Assembly: GCA_964648365.1 (NCBI GenBank)
Contig: CAZYLK010000076.1
Location: 1 to 26,580, forward strand
DNA: 26,580 nt
Reading direction: 5' to 3'
Origin: SURF-32 sp964648365
GTDB lineage: Bacteria; Planctomycetota; Phycisphaerae; UBA1845
Shown piece by piece: positions 7,396-16,388 of this stretch; position 1 is the first letter of the stretch, and every line of letters starts with the position of its first letter. Made by a program: the position numbers and the translations under genes. Below the pieces are notes generated by a model that was not told the origin of the DNA, ran no database searches, and saw only the letters and a list, made by a program, of their open reading frames with translations.

Positions 7396-8271
7396 GTGTT
7401 CGACCAGCACCTTCACTCGCGATTCTCCATGGATTGCCAGACCGATCCGGAGGAAAACGTGCGCGCGGCCGTGGAACGCGGGCTGACCGGCATCACATTC
7501 ACCGAGCACTTCGACCTTCACCCGCATGAGCGGGGCGAGTGTATTTACGATCACGAACCCTACCGAGAAGCGATCGGACGACTGCACGGAGCGTACGGTT
7601 CGGGCATGCACGTCGGCCTGGGGATTGAAGTGGGGTATTTTGCCGATGGGCTTGGACCGATCGCGGCGTTTCTGGCCGGGAAGGCGTTCGACCTCGTCAT
7701 AATGAGCTTCCACTATATGGATGACCGCCCGCTGCATCTGAGCGAGGGGTGGGAAGGTCTCGACGCGCTGACTGCCACGCGCCGATACCTCTCGGGGGTG
7801 GCCGAGGGGCTGACGGCGTGTCGGCTGGCGTTCGGCGGCCGCGGACCGTTCAACGTGCTCGGCCATCTGGACCTGGCCAAGCGGTACAGTCACCGGATGT
7901 TCGGCGTCACGGTCGTCGATCAGTGCGCTGCAGAGATCGACCGCGTGCTGACCCTTTGTCTGGAGTTGGACATCGTGCCGGAGATCAACACGTCCACGAT
8001 TCGGCAAGGCGTCGGGCATGCGATGCCCGACGCGGCGGTCGTGCGTCGATATGCGGAACTGGGTGGTCGGGCGATGTCGATCGGCTCTGACGCTCACCGG
8101 GCCGCCGACATCGGGGCTGACTTCGACAGGGCAGCGACGATGTTGCGGGACGCGGGCCTGTGCGAAGCGCGGTTCCGCCACGGCGAGGCCGAGTTCCACC
8201 CCGTCGCGCTTCCGCCCAGGCCGACGGCCCCATCGGGCGGCCCGGCTGGGGACGCGGAGGCCCGGCCATGA
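7396..8271 (+). CDS. PHP-domain phosphoesterase, histidinol-phosphatase (HisK/HisJ) type
   Basis: A 291-residue PHP-superfamily metal-dependent phosphatase. The metal-binding set is complete: HLH at residues 5-7, TEHFD with Glu37/His38, GIEVG with Glu78, SFHYMDD with His106, LGHLDL with His157/Asp159, and SDAH with Asp232/His234. The closest familiar family is monofunctional histidinol-phosphatase, which hydrolyses L-histidinol phosphate in histidine synthesis. Other phosphoesters are possible, because no his genes are nearby. The start is a GTG at 7396, the first possible codon after an in-frame TGA at 7384; the ribosome site is weak. The last 20 residues are Pro/Gly/Ala-rich. Its TGA overlaps the ATG of the molybdopterin enzyme gene by four bases, so the two are probably translationally coupled. 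Confidence 0.88.
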   Translation: MFDQHLHSRFSMDCQTDPEENVRAAVERGLTGITFTEHFDLHPHERGECIYDHEPYREAIGRLHGAYGSGMHVGLGIEVGYFADGLGPIAAFLAGKAFDLVIMSFHYMDDRPLHLSEGWEGLDALTATRRYLSGVAEGLTACRLAFGGRGPFNVLGHLDLAKRYSHRMFGVTVVDQCAAEIDRVLTLCLELDIVPEINTSTIRQGVGHAMPDAAVVRRYAELGGRAMSIGSDAHRAADIGADFDRAATMLRDAGLCEARFRHGEAEFHPVALPPRPTAPSGGPAGDAEARP

Positions 8272-10520
8272 GGCGCGTGAGCCAGGGCGGCGGCTGGGCG
8301 GCGATCCGGTACGCGCTGGAAAAGGCCCGCACGGTCGGATTCCTGCGGATGTACCGCGGGTTGAGTTCGCACAACGCCTGCAAGACCTGCGCCCTGGGCA
8401 TGGGCGGGCAGGCGGGCGGCATGGTCGATGAGTCCGGCCGGTTCCCCGAGGTTTGCAAGAAGTCCATCCAGGCGATGGCCGCCGATATGCAGGGGCGCAT
8501 CAGCGATACGTTCTTTCGCGATACGAGCATCGGGGCGCTGCGGTCGCTGACGCCGCGCGAACTGGAATCGCTGGGGCGCATCGCTACGCCGCTGATGGCC
8601 GGACCGGAGGATTCGCACCTGCGGCCGGTCGGATGGGACGAGGCGCTCGCGTTCTGTGTGGACCGGCTCAAAAACGTCGAGCCGGAGGAGAACTTCTTCT
8701 ACTTCAGCGGGCGATCGTCCAATGAAGCCGGGTTCCTGCTGCAACTCTTCGCGCGCGTGCTCGGCACCAACAACGTCAACAATTGCAGTTACTACTGCCA
8801 TCAGGCGAGCGGCGTCGGCCTGTCCGACAGCGTCGGTACCGGCACGGCCACCGTCGTGCTCGACGACCTGCAATACTGCGACACGGTCTTTCTGATCGGC
8901 GGCAACCCAGCCTCGAACCATCCGCGGCTGATGCGCAAGCTCATGGAGGTGCGTCGTCGCGGCGGCCACGTCATCGTCATCAACCCGCTGCGCGAGACCG
9001 GCCTGGTCAAGTTCGCCGTGCCGTCCGACTGGCGCAGCCTGCTGTTCGGATCGTCGATCGCCAGCGACTATGTGCAGCCCATGATCGGCGGCGACATTCC
9101 GCTGCTGCTGGGGATAGCGAAACACGTCATTGAGATGGGAGCGGACAATCGCGGGTTCATGTCCGCGTGCTGCGAAGGCAGCGACGCCTTCCGTGAATAC
9201 GCTGCGAGCCTGGACTGGTCCACGATCGAGTCAGCATCCGGCGTCGATCGCGCGACCATCGAGCGCGTTGCGGGTGTGTACGCCGAATCAAGCGCGACGA
9301 TCTTCGCCTGGGCGATGGGCATCACCCATCATCAACACGGGGTCGACAACGTGCGGGCGATCGCCAATCTCGCCATGCTGCGCGGCATGGTCGCCCGTCC
9401 GCACGCGGGGCTGATGCCGATCCGCGGGCACAGCAACGTGCAGGGCATCGGCTCGGTCGGCGTGACGCCGGCGCTGAAGTCGGCGGTGTTCGACCGGCTG
9501 CAAAGTCACTTCGGCGTGAAACTCCCCACCACGTCCGGCATGGATACGCTCGCGTGCATCGACGCGATGGAGGCGGGCACGGTGAAAAACGCCTGGTGCC
9601 TGGGTGGAAACTTGTTCGGCAGCAACCCGGATGCGAAGGCGACCGCTCGGGCGTTCGGCAGGCTCGAATCGGTCGTGTATCTGAGCACCACGATGAACAC
9701 GGGCCACGTCTGGGGCCGGGCTCGACACACGTTGATCCTGCCGGTGCTGGCCCGTGATGAAGAATCGCAGTCCACCACGCAGGAGTCGATGTTCAACTAC
9801 GTCCGCCTCAGCGAGGGCGGCCCGCGTCGCATCGACGGCCCGCGCAGCGAGGTGGAAGTCATCGCGTCGATCGCCCGCGGCGTGCTCGGCGACGATGGGC
9901 CGATCGACTGGCAGTCGATGCAGCAGCACCGCAACATCCGCGAGGCGATCGGCAAGGTCATCCCCGGCTACGAAGCGATCGGCCGCATCGACGAGACCGG
10001 CCGCGAGTTTCAGATCGGCGGGCGAACGCTGCACGAGCACCGTTTCCCCACGCCGTCCGGCAAGGCCCGCTTCCGCATCACGCCCATCCCGACGTTCAGT
10101 CTCGCCGACGATGAGCTGCGCCTGATGACCATCCGCAGCGAAGGCCAGTTCAACACGGTTGTCTACGAAGAGCACGATCTCTACCGCCAGCAGGATCGCC
10201 GCGACGTCATCCTGATGAACGAGGCGGACATGGCCGCGCGAGGACTGGCCGAAGATGCGATCGTCACCGTACGCAGCGAAACCGGAAAAATGACCGGCAT
10301 CCGCGCCCGCAAGGCCCCCATCCGCACCGGCAACGCCGCCATGTATTACCCGGAGGTCAACGTCCTCGTCCCCCGCCGCGCCGACGCCGAGTCGGCCACG
10401 CCGTCGTTCAAGATGGTGGCGGTGACAGTGGAGATTCAACGCGACGGCGTACCCACCGCCGCGGGGACAGAAACCGGTGCCAGCCAGCGCCGCGCCCTTG
10501 ATCTGATGGCGGCAGCTTGA
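8268..10520 (+). CDS. FdhF/YdeP-family molybdopterin oxidoreductase
   Basis: A 750-residue molybdopterin enzyme of the formate-dehydrogenase-like YdeP group. Near the N-terminus is a CxxC (Cys38, Cys41 in NACKTCALGMGGQ), but not the four-Cys 4Fe-4S motif of classical FdhF. The core contains FSGRSSNEAGF, NCSYYCHQASGVGLSDSVG (Cys173, Cys177; one may occupy the Mo-ligand position), GGNPASNHPR, MPIRGHSNVQGIGSVG and HTLILPVLARDEESQSTTQE. The dinucleotide-binding C-terminal domain starts near MTIRSEGQFNT (620-630). No selenocysteine signal is seen. YdeP homologues in enteric bacteria have been linked to acid resistance, but the substrate is not established. The ATG at 8268 overlaps the upstream PHP gene by four bases; a longer frame from 8160 lies wholly in the PHP gene. 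Confidence 0.9.
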   Translation: MRRVSQGGGWAAIRYALEKARTVGFLRMYRGLSSHNACKTCALGMGGQAGGMVDESGRFPEVCKKSIQAMAADMQGRISDTFFRDTSIGALRSLTPRELESLGRIATPLMAGPEDSHLRPVGWDEALAFCVDRLKNVEPEENFFYFSGRSSNEAGFLLQLFARVLGTNNVNNCSYYCHQASGVGLSDSVGTGTATVVLDDLQYCDTVFLIGGNPASNHPRLMRKLMEVRRRGGHVIVINPLRETGLVKFAVPSDWRSLLFGSSIASDYVQPMIGGDIPLLLGIAKHVIEMGADNRGFMSACCEGSDAFREYAASLDWSTIESASGVDRATIERVAGVYAESSATIFAWAMGITHHQHGVDNVRAIANLAMLRGMVARPHAGLMPIRGHSNVQGIGSVGVTPALKSAVFDRLQSHFGVKLPTTSGMDTLACIDAMEAGTVKNAWCLGGNLFGSNPDAKATARAFGRLESVVYLSTTMNTGHVWGRARHTLILPVLARDEESQSTTQESMFNYVRLSEGGPRRIDGPRSEVEVIASIARGVLGDDGPIDWQSMQQHRNIREAIGKVIPGYEAIGRIDETGREFQIGGRTLHEHRFPTPSGKARFRITPIPTFSLADDELRLMTIRSEGQFNTVVYEEHDLYRQQDRRDVILMNEADMAARGLAEDAIVTVRSETGKMTGIRARKAPIRTGNAAMYYPEVNVLVPRRADAESATPSFKMVAVTVEIQRDGVPTAAGTETGASQRRALDLMAAA

Positions 10521-10620
10521 GGGCAACGCCGCGGCACATGGTGTCTACCCCGGAAATCGGCGGCGGCGCGGCCGCGGACGGCGGCGGCGCGTTTGACCGG
10601 GCTGAGTGGGCCGCCGGTCG

Positions 10621-10648
10621 TTGCGTTCCGGGGCCGACCTGCTATTCT
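10621..10648 (+). promoter_or_regulatory. Possible sigma70-type promoter for the charge-polarised protein
   Basis: ttgcgt at 10621-10626, a 16-base spacer and tattct at 10643-10648 preceded by tgc (an extended -10). It lies 62 bases before the ATG at 10711. The match is moderate and no experiment supports it. Confidence 0.33.
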
Positions 10649-10710
10649 CTGGCTCTTCGCGAGAGGCCCGGCCCGCCTGTGGCCGCGACGTAGGTTCCCG
10701 AAGAAGCTCC

Positions 10711-11424
10711 ATGACCAAGCCGCTGACCGAAACGGATGAACCCCAGGACGACGCCGCTGACGCGGAGGCTCCGGACGGCGACGCCGACGACGATGCCGCG
10801 GTCGCGGATTCGGACGACGCTTCCGACGCTTCCGACGATGCCGGCTCGGACGAGGCTTCGGACGACAGCGCGTCCGGGGAGGCCAAGCCGGCCACCCCGG
10901 TGCGCAAGCCCCTGGGCGCCAAGGAAATCATCCAGTTTGCCTGGAAGCTGGTGGGCTTTGCCGACGGCCTGGCGTTGACGCTCTTCAAATCCGTCGAGCG
11001 CGACGAGGCGGAGGCCCAGTTCGAGCGCCTCAAGTCCGAAGCCTACTACACGGACTTGCAGATTCTGGACATCAACGCCAAGGTGGCCCACCCGAACCCG
11101 CCCAAGGCGGAGCCGCCCAAGTCCAAGGCCGCCGCCGCGCCCAAACGCACGCAGGCGGTCGCGAAGCCCGCGCCGGATGCCAAGCCGGCCGCCGCGCCGC
11201 CCTCCAAACCCGCGGCCGCGAAGTCCGCCCCGGCCAGGAAGTCGTCCGGTCGGACGAAGGCGGCCAAGCCGGCCAAGAAGTCGGAGCCGCCCCCGCGGTC
11301 GTCGGGCAAGAAGTCGCCGGAGGCCGGCGGCAAGAAGAAGACCGGCGAGAAGGCGGCGACCCGGAAGAAAGCGCCGGCCTCCAAGCGGACCCCCGCCCGA
11401 AAGAAGACGAAGCGCAAGTCCTGA
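10711..11424 (+). CDS. Charge-polarised protein with acidic head, helical core and histone-H1-like basic tail
   Basis: A 237-residue protein of unknown family in three parts. Residues 8-57 are dominated by Asp, Ser, Glu and Ala with almost no basic residues. Residues 68-126 form a compact, probably helical core (AKEIIQFAWKLVGFADG, then SVERDEAEAQFERLKSEAYY). Residues 131-237 are Lys, Ala, Pro and Ser with repeated KPAAA, KKS and ARKK motifs, ending KRKS. The tail resembles histone H1 or bacterial AlgP/HctB-like tails that bind nucleic acid, while the head could mimic DNA or mask the tail. The ATG at 10711 follows gaagaag; an upstream extension to 10606 is unsupported. Core and frame look real, but low-complexity sequence limits certainty on role. 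Confidence 0.72.
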   Translation: MTKPLTETDEPQDDAADAEAPDGDADDDAAVADSDDASDASDDAGSDEASDDSASGEAKPATPVRKPLGAKEIIQFAWKLVGFADGLALTLFKSVERDEAEAQFERLKSEAYYTDLQILDINAKVAHPNPPKAEPPKSKAAAAPKRTQAVAKPAPDAKPAAAPPSKPAAAKSAPARKSSGRTKAAKPAKKSEPPPRSSGKKSPEAGGKKKTGEKAATRKKAPASKRTPARKKTKRKS

Positions 11425-11507
11425 CCCGCCGCTCAACGGACGCCCGCGTCCGGGGCGCGGATGCTGCGCGCCGCCAGAGGATCGGTCATAAGAAAACGCT
11501 AAGGGGC

Positions 11508-11536
11508 TTGGACGGCCGATAGCCACTCGGTATTCT
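11508..11536 (+). promoter_or_regulatory. Possible promoter of the DUF1800-DUF1501 unit
   Basis: ttggac at 11508-11513, a 17-base spacer and tattct at 11531-11536, 65 bases before the DUF1800 start. The -10 matches consensus at 4 of 6 positions. The same -10 hexamer occurs in the candidate at 10643. Confidence 0.38.
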
Positions 11537-11601
11537 ACACGGGTAGAGGGTGCCGCTCGATCGCGGGACGGCACGCCGGGTCGTCTCGGAGGAGCTTGTC
11601 C

Positions 11602-13152
11602 ATGCCAGCACCAACGGTAATGAACGGAAGCACGCAACAGTCGGAGCCGGGCGGTCGTCCGGCCATGTCCCGGCGCCATTGGCTCGCCGGGGCAGGCGCC
11701 GTCGGCGCGTTCTGGGCCGATCGCGCGAAGGCCGGCGGTCGAAAGGGCGACGTCGCGACGATCGAGCCCCCGACCTTCAGCATCAATCGGTACGCGCCGC
11801 CGCCCATGCCGCTGGAGCATCGGCTGGCGCATCGCATGTCCTGCGGCGCGACGGATTCAGAGTTCGCGCTGGCAGACCTGTTCGGCTTCGAGGATTACCT
11901 CGAATACCACCTCGACCATCTGTCGATCAACGACAACGAGACGTTCATCCGGCTTGCGCCGCTGACGACGCTCGTCATGTCTCCCAGCCAGTTGCTGGAC
12001 CAGCCCGGCGGGCTTGTCGTGTCGGAACTGATCAACGCGACGCTGATCCGCCAGATCTACAGTCGCCGCCAGCTTTTTGAGCGCATGGTCGAGTTCTGGA
12101 CCGACCACTTCAACGTCCACATCCTCACGGGTCTGGGCCAGTATCTGAAGACGGTCGATGACCGCGACGTCATCCGTGAGCACGCCCTGGGCACCTTCCC
12201 GGAACTGCTCCGCGCCAGCGCCGCCAGCCCGGCGATGCTGTTCTATCTCGACAACTACACGAGCGTCCGCGGGAACCCGAATGAAAACTACGCCCGGGAA
12301 CTGCTCGAACTACACACCGTCGGCGTGGACAACGGCTACACGCAGCAGGACATCGTGGAAGTCGCCCGGTGCTTCACCGGCTGGACCATTGACTTCCGCG
12401 GCGGCCCGAACCGCGGGCGGTTCGTCTTCGACCCCAACCGGCATGACTTCGACGCCAAGCGGGTTCTGGGCTTCGACATCCCGGCCGGGGGCGGCATCCA
12501 GGACGCGGAGCGCGTCATCGAGATCCTGACCCTCGAGCCGTCGGTCGCTCCGCTCACCGCCCGCTTCGTCGGCGGCAAGATGGCCAACTGGCTCTGGGGC
12601 TACAACCCGCCGGAAGGGCTGCTGGACGACGTCGTGGCGGCCTATATGAACACCGGCGGCGACATCAAGGCGATGATCCGGGCCATTCTGTCTCCCCAGT
12701 GGCTGGCGGTTGCGCCGCTCAAGTACAAACGGCCGCTCCACTACCTGATGTCCGCCGTGCGGGCGATGAATCTGAACATCACCAACTACCGGGCCATGAC
12801 GCCGATCATGCAGGCCGCCGGGCAGGTGCCGTACTACTGGAGCGCACCGGACGGCTATCCGGACACGCTCGACTTCTGGTCCGGTCTGGTGCTGCCGCGC
12901 TGGAACTTCGGCGCCGCCGCGGCCGCCGGGCAACTGCTGGGCATCACCTTCAACGTCAACCAGTTCCTGAACGGCGCCCAGACCGCGGCCGACGTGACGG
13001 CGCGGATCGATCGGCTGCTCTTCGGCGGTCACATGGAGCGGTTCGAGCGTCGGATGATCGAGAAGTACCTCGAGCCGGACCTGCCGCCGCTGTCGCGGAT
13101 TCAGGAGGCCATCGGCCTGGCCGCGGGTTCCCCCGGCTTCCAGTGGTATTGA
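11602..13152 (+). CDS. DUF1800 family twin-arginine exported protein
   Basis: A 516-residue DUF1800 protein, a family common in Planctomycetota and of unknown biochemical function. Residues 23-28 (SRRHWL) start a twin-arginine signal followed by AGAGAVGAFWA, so it is probably exported folded. The family signatures are RMVEFWTDHFNVHI, NPNENYARELLELHTVGVD and YTQQDIVEVARCFTGWTI, followed by the late segments RFVGGKMANWLWGY and YYWSAPDGYPDTLDFW. The ATG at 11602 is preferred to the TTG at 11596 because ggagg lies at a suitable distance upstream. It is followed after 73 bases by a DUF1501 gene. This pairing recurs in planctomycetes, where one partner is often assumed to help export or mature the other; that role is inference. 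Confidence 0.92.
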   Translation: MPAPTVMNGSTQQSEPGGRPAMSRRHWLAGAGAVGAFWADRAKAGGRKGDVATIEPPTFSINRYAPPPMPLEHRLAHRMSCGATDSEFALADLFGFEDYLEYHLDHLSINDNETFIRLAPLTTLVMSPSQLLDQPGGLVVSELINATLIRQIYSRRQLFERMVEFWTDHFNVHILTGLGQYLKTVDDRDVIREHALGTFPELLRASAASPAMLFYLDNYTSVRGNPNENYARELLELHTVGVDNGYTQQDIVEVARCFTGWTIDFRGGPNRGRFVFDPNRHDFDAKRVLGFDIPAGGGIQDAERVIEILTLEPSVAPLTARFVGGKMANWLWGYNPPEGLLDDVVAAYMNTGGDIKAMIRAILSPQWLAVAPLKYKRPLHYLMSAVRAMNLNITNYRAMTPIMQAAGQVPYYWSAPDGYPDTLDFWSGLVLPRWNFGAAAAAGQLLGITFNVNQFLNGAQTAADVTARIDRLLFGGHMERFERRMIEKYLEPDLPPLSRIQEAIGLAAGSPGFQWY

Positions 13153-13225
13153 TGAGCGGGCGTGGTCGCCGGAGGCGGCGATCGAAAAAAGCGAAACGAC
13201 CTTTCGTCTGAATGAGGGACGATCC

Positions 13226-14505
13226 ATGCACCAGTGCGATTCAAACGCGTGTCGGGAATACAACGAGCTGTCGCGGCGGCAGTTCCTGGGCAGCACCAGT
13301 GCGGCCGCGCTGATCGGCGCCACGTCGCCGGCCTGGCTGCCGCGCGTCGTCATGGCGCAGGACGAATGCACCGACCGGGACATCCTGGTTTCGATCTACC
13401 TGCGCGGCGGGGTGGACGGCATGACGCTGTGCGTGCCGCACGCGGAGTCGGCCTATTACAACGCGCGTCCGCTGCTGGCGGTGCCCGATCCGGACAGCGG
13501 CGATCCGAACCGTGCCATCGACCTGGACGGCTTCTTCGGCCTGCCGCCGGCGATGGGGTCGCTGAAAGAGGCGTTTGACTCCGGCTCGCTGGCGATTGTT
13601 CACGCCGCCGGCCTGGCGCGATCGTCGCGGTCGCACTTCGACGCCCAGCGGTTCATGGAACTCGGCGACGCCGACGATCCCAACCTGTTTACCGGGTGGA
13701 TGGGCCGCCACCTGATGACCAAGAAAGCGCTCAAGAAGAACGCCGCCTTGCGCGCCGTCGGCATCAGTCACGCGCTGCAGACGACGCTCTCCGGTTCGCC
13801 CAAGTCGCTGCCGATCCCGGACCTGGCCGACTTCGGGCTGGCCGGAAACCCGGAAACGGGCGACGCCCGCGTGGCGCTTCTGAACGATCTTTATCGCCGC
13901 CATGCCGATCAGATCAAGAACTCGGCCCAGGCGACGCAGGACACGATGGACCTGCTGGCCGCGATCGACTTCGAGAACTACCAGCCGTCCGGCGGCGCGG
14001 TGTATCCGAATACGCCGTTCGGAAACGCGATGAAGTCCGCGGCCGCGCTGATCAAGGCCGACGTCGGCGTGGAAGCGGTCGCCGTGGACAAGAGCGGCTG
14101 GGACACGCACAACAACCAGGGACCGCTGCAGGGCGCGATGGCGAACCTGATGACGGATCTGGCGGATACGCTTTCGGCCTTCCACAAAGACATCTTCAGC
14201 GACGGGCCGAACGTGACGGTTGTCGCGCAGACGGAGTTCGGTCGTCGCCTGGCGGAGAACGGCAGCTTCGGCACCGACCACGGCTACGCCACGGTGATGC
14301 TGCTGCTCGGGCAGTACATCAACGGCGGACGTGTCGTGACGGACTGGCCCGGTCTGAGTCCCGAAAACCTCTTCGAGGGCATCGACCTGAACGTGACGAT
14401 CGACTACCGCGACGTGCTGGCTGAGATCGCCGCGAACCGGTTGCAGAACGCCTCGAACCTGGACTTCATCTTCCCGGGCCACACGCCGCAGTTCCAGGGC
14501 GTGAC
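13226..14505 (+). CDS. DUF1501 family twin-arginine exported protein, C-terminus lost in the assembly gap
   Basis: 426 codons are readable before the run of N at 14506. It opens with a twin-arginine signal (SRRQFLG at residues 16-22, then AAALIGATSPAWL). DUF1501 proteins have an alkaline-phosphatase/sulfatase-like fold: visible here are DILVSIYLRGGVDGMTL (52-68), SGWDTHNNQ near residue 291 and VTVVAQTEFGRRLAENGS followed by GTDHGYATVMLLLG. Asp/His residues in these segments are the expected metal-site candidates. It has a good ribosome site (gagggac). The visible part ends FIFPGHTPQFQGV, near the usual end of the family, so few residues are probably missing. Frame after the N run is repeat DNA, not protein. 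It forms an operon with the DUF1800 gene. Confidence 0.9.
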
Positions 14506-14605
14506 NNNNNNNNNNNNNNNNNNNNNNNNNNNNNNNNNNNNNNNNNNNNNNNNNNNNNNNNNNNNNNNNNNNNNNNNNNNNNNNNNNNNNNNNNNNNNNN
14601 NNNNN
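14506..14605. other. Assembly gap of 100 N
   Basis: Exactly 100 undetermined bases, the conventional filler for a gap of unknown size. It lies between the DUF1501 coding end and a repeat array. The repeats probably broke the assembly. Confidence 0.97.
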
Positions 14606-14652
14606 CGAAGGCGGGCCGTGGCAGGCTGGGACGCCATGTTCCCCAGCGCTGG

Positions 14653-14760
14653 ACACCGGTTGCGCCCACCACGGCCTCGAAGACGAGACCGTGCCACCCG
14701 GCCGCTGCACACCTGTTGCGATCACCACGGCCTCGAAGACGAGACCGTGCCACCCGCCGA
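14653..14760 (+). repeat. Two tandem 56-bp units carrying the 27-base quasi-palindrome
   Basis: Two direct units share acacc-gttgcg, then caccacggcctcg, and end gtgccacccg. The perfect 27-base copies are at 14669-14695 and 14725-14751, 56 bases apart. They are identical to the pair at 3030 and 3193, more than 11 kb away. Part of the 338-base gap 14606-14943, in which no gene is visible. Confidence 0.88.
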
Positions 14761-14832
14761 ACGTGTCATGCCACCCGGCGAACCTGCCGTGCCACCCGGC
14801 GAACGTGTCATGCCCCCCGGCGAACGTGTCGT
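14749..14832 (+). repeat. Four tandem 21-bp repeats
   Basis: Units of exactly 21 bases start at 14749, 14770, 14791 and 14812, each gcc(a/c)cccg followed by cgaac-tg-c-t. Unit 1 shares its start with the end of the last 27-base copy. The period is a multiple of three, so frames stay open, but the translations (CHPANVS-like) have no protein character. Confidence 0.88.
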
Positions 14833-14865
14833 GCGTGCCGTTCGTCTCGCGCTTTCGGTCGGGCG

Positions 14866-14893
14866 TTGGCCGCACGGTGGCGAGCGGCTATCA
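14866..14893 (+). promoter_or_regulatory. Possible promoter of the Gfo/Idh/MocA gene
   Basis: ttggcc at 14866-14871, a 16-base spacer and tatcat at 14888-14893 (5 of 6 against TATAAT), ending 50 bases before the ATG at 14944. It starts just after the tandem repeats, so the gene need not depend on read-through. Confidence 0.45.
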
Positions 14894-14943
14894 TCGCCGG
14901 TCGCGAGCACCTGTGAACGCGCGAGGTACGGCAGGGAGAGGCC

Positions 14944-16269
14944 ATGACTACGGCGGCGGCTTTGCAGAATCCGACAACTTCACCGTCATCTTCTTCGACG
15001 ACACCCAGCGCAGGTCCGCCCTTTGGCATCGGCGTCATCGGCGCCGGGCAGATCGTCAAGCGACATGCGGTAGCCTACCAGGCCCTGCCGGGGCTGGCCC
15101 GGCTGGTGGCCGTGGCCGATCTCGACGCACGCCGCGCCAGCGAGGCGAAGGATCGCTACGGCTTCGCGCACGGGCTGACCGACCATCGGGAGTTGCTGCA
15201 GCGCGACGACGTCCACTGCATCAGCGTCTGCACGCCGCCGCACGTTCACGCGCGCATCGTGATCGACGCGATCCGGGCGGGCAAACATGTGCTGTGCGAA
15301 AAGCCCATGGCCACGACGCTGGCGGACGCCGATGCGATCTTGCGGGCGTGCGACGAGCGCCCGGACGTGCGCGTCGGTTTCGTGTTCCAGATGCGGCTCG
15401 ACGCGGCGCACCAGCGCATCCGCCGTTTGATCGAGGCCGGCAGCCTGGGGCGTGTGTTCAAGGCGTCGCTGAGCGTGGCCATCCGCAAGACGTCGGACTA
15501 CTACACACACGTACCGGGCCGCGGCACGTGGGCTCAGGACGGCGGGGGCGTGCTGATCAACCAGGCGGTCCACCAGTTGGACTCGCTGCTGACCTTCATG
15601 GGCCGGCCGGTCGAGGTCGCGGCCGCGATGGACACGTTCGTTCATCCGATCGAGGCGGAAGACACCTTCGCCGGCTGGGTCCGCTTTGAGAATGGCGCCA
15701 TCGCGACGATCGAGTGCTGCTCGGCGTCGCTGGAACGCAAGTTCGCCCTGGAAGTGACGGGTGAGCACGGTTCGCTGCGCGTCGGCGGCAACCCGGACGG
15801 ACACATGTTCGAGTGCCAGATCAAGGCCCGTGGCAGCGCCGCTCGCAATGCGCTCAAGCGACAGGCCGCGCGGCTGGCGCCCATGCCGAAAGACCCGCCG
15901 AAGCTGGTGCTGCGGGTCCAGAAGACCTCCGCGAAGATCCGCCATCGCGACTGGCTGCCGCCCGGCCACTGGGAGCACATCCCCATCGTGCGCGGTTTCC
16001 TCGAGTCCGTTCGCGACGGCGTCGAGCCGCCCGTTTCGGCAACCGAAGCGCGCCGGTCGCTGGAGCTTGCGACGGCGCTGTACCAGGCGGCGATCGAGCG
16101 TCGCACCGTCAGCCTGTCGAAGGAATGGGAGAGTCCGTTCTACTCGGGGTTTGACGCCGGCGTGGTGAAGGAGCGTTCCGCCGCGGCCGGTTCGGTCGCA
16201 TCCACAATGAAGTCGACGCCATCGACCGCTACGTCATCGACCGGTGCGCCGGCGGCGGTCCGCGCCTGA
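14944..16269 (+). CDS. Gfo/Idh/MocA family NAD(P)-dependent oxidoreductase
   Basis: A 441-residue oxidoreductase of the glucose-fructose oxidoreductase/inositol dehydrogenase family. After a Ser/Thr/Pro-rich leader of about 26 residues comes the Rossmann turn GIGVIGAGQIVKRH (28-41), then CTPPHVHA, then the EKP motif (Glu119-Lys120-Pro121), and GGGVLINQAVHQLD (200-213) with the catalytic-region His210. These enzymes oxidise or reduce sugar hydroxyls with NAD(P). The substrate cannot be read from the sequence. The C-terminal 40 residues are Ala/Ser/Thr-rich and probably disordered. The N-terminal leader is not a typical signal peptide. The ATG follows gggagagg at good spacing. It is apparently a single-gene unit that meets a convergent gene across a long palindrome. 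Confidence 0.9.
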   Translation: MTTAAALQNPTTSPSSSSTTPSAGPPFGIGVIGAGQIVKRHAVAYQALPGLARLVAVADLDARRASEAKDRYGFAHGLTDHRELLQRDDVHCISVCTPPHVHARIVIDAIRAGKHVLCEKPMATTLADADAILRACDERPDVRVGFVFQMRLDAAHQRIRRLIEAGSLGRVFKASLSVAIRKTSDYYTHVPGRGTWAQDGGGVLINQAVHQLDSLLTFMGRPVEVAAAMDTFVHPIEAEDTFAGWVRFENGAIATIECCSASLERKFALEVTGEHGSLRVGGNPDGHMFECQIKARGSAARNALKRQAARLAPMPKDPPKLVLRVQKTSAKIRHRDWLPPGHWEHIPIVRGFLESVRDGVEPPVSATEARRSLELATALYQAAIERRTVSLSKEWESPFYSGFDAGVVKERSAAAGSVASTMKSTPSTATSSTGAPAAVRA

Positions 16270-16388
16270 GGCACACCGCGTTCGTTCGAGCTGGAACCGC
16301 GACGCACTCCATCGCAAAGGATCTTGCGCTCGCTTTTTCGCAACACCTGCGCGTCTGACTCTCTGCGGCCCCGGCGGGGCCTGTGGAC

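Noticed and set aside
4767..7529. Plus-strand open frame of 920 codons
   Set aside because: It covers the opposite strand of the SDR and ketoacyl synthase genes, whose catalytic motifs are complete. Its translation has shadow-frame composition.
14749..14832. CRISPR array
   Set aside because: The 21-bp units are directly tandem without spacers, and no cas gene is nearby.
13241..14875. Minus-strand open frame across the N run with a GLVFEAVV-type sequence
   Set aside because: It crosses undetermined bases and reads the 27-base repeats and the antisense of DUF1501. The repeated peptide is a translation artefact of the repeat.
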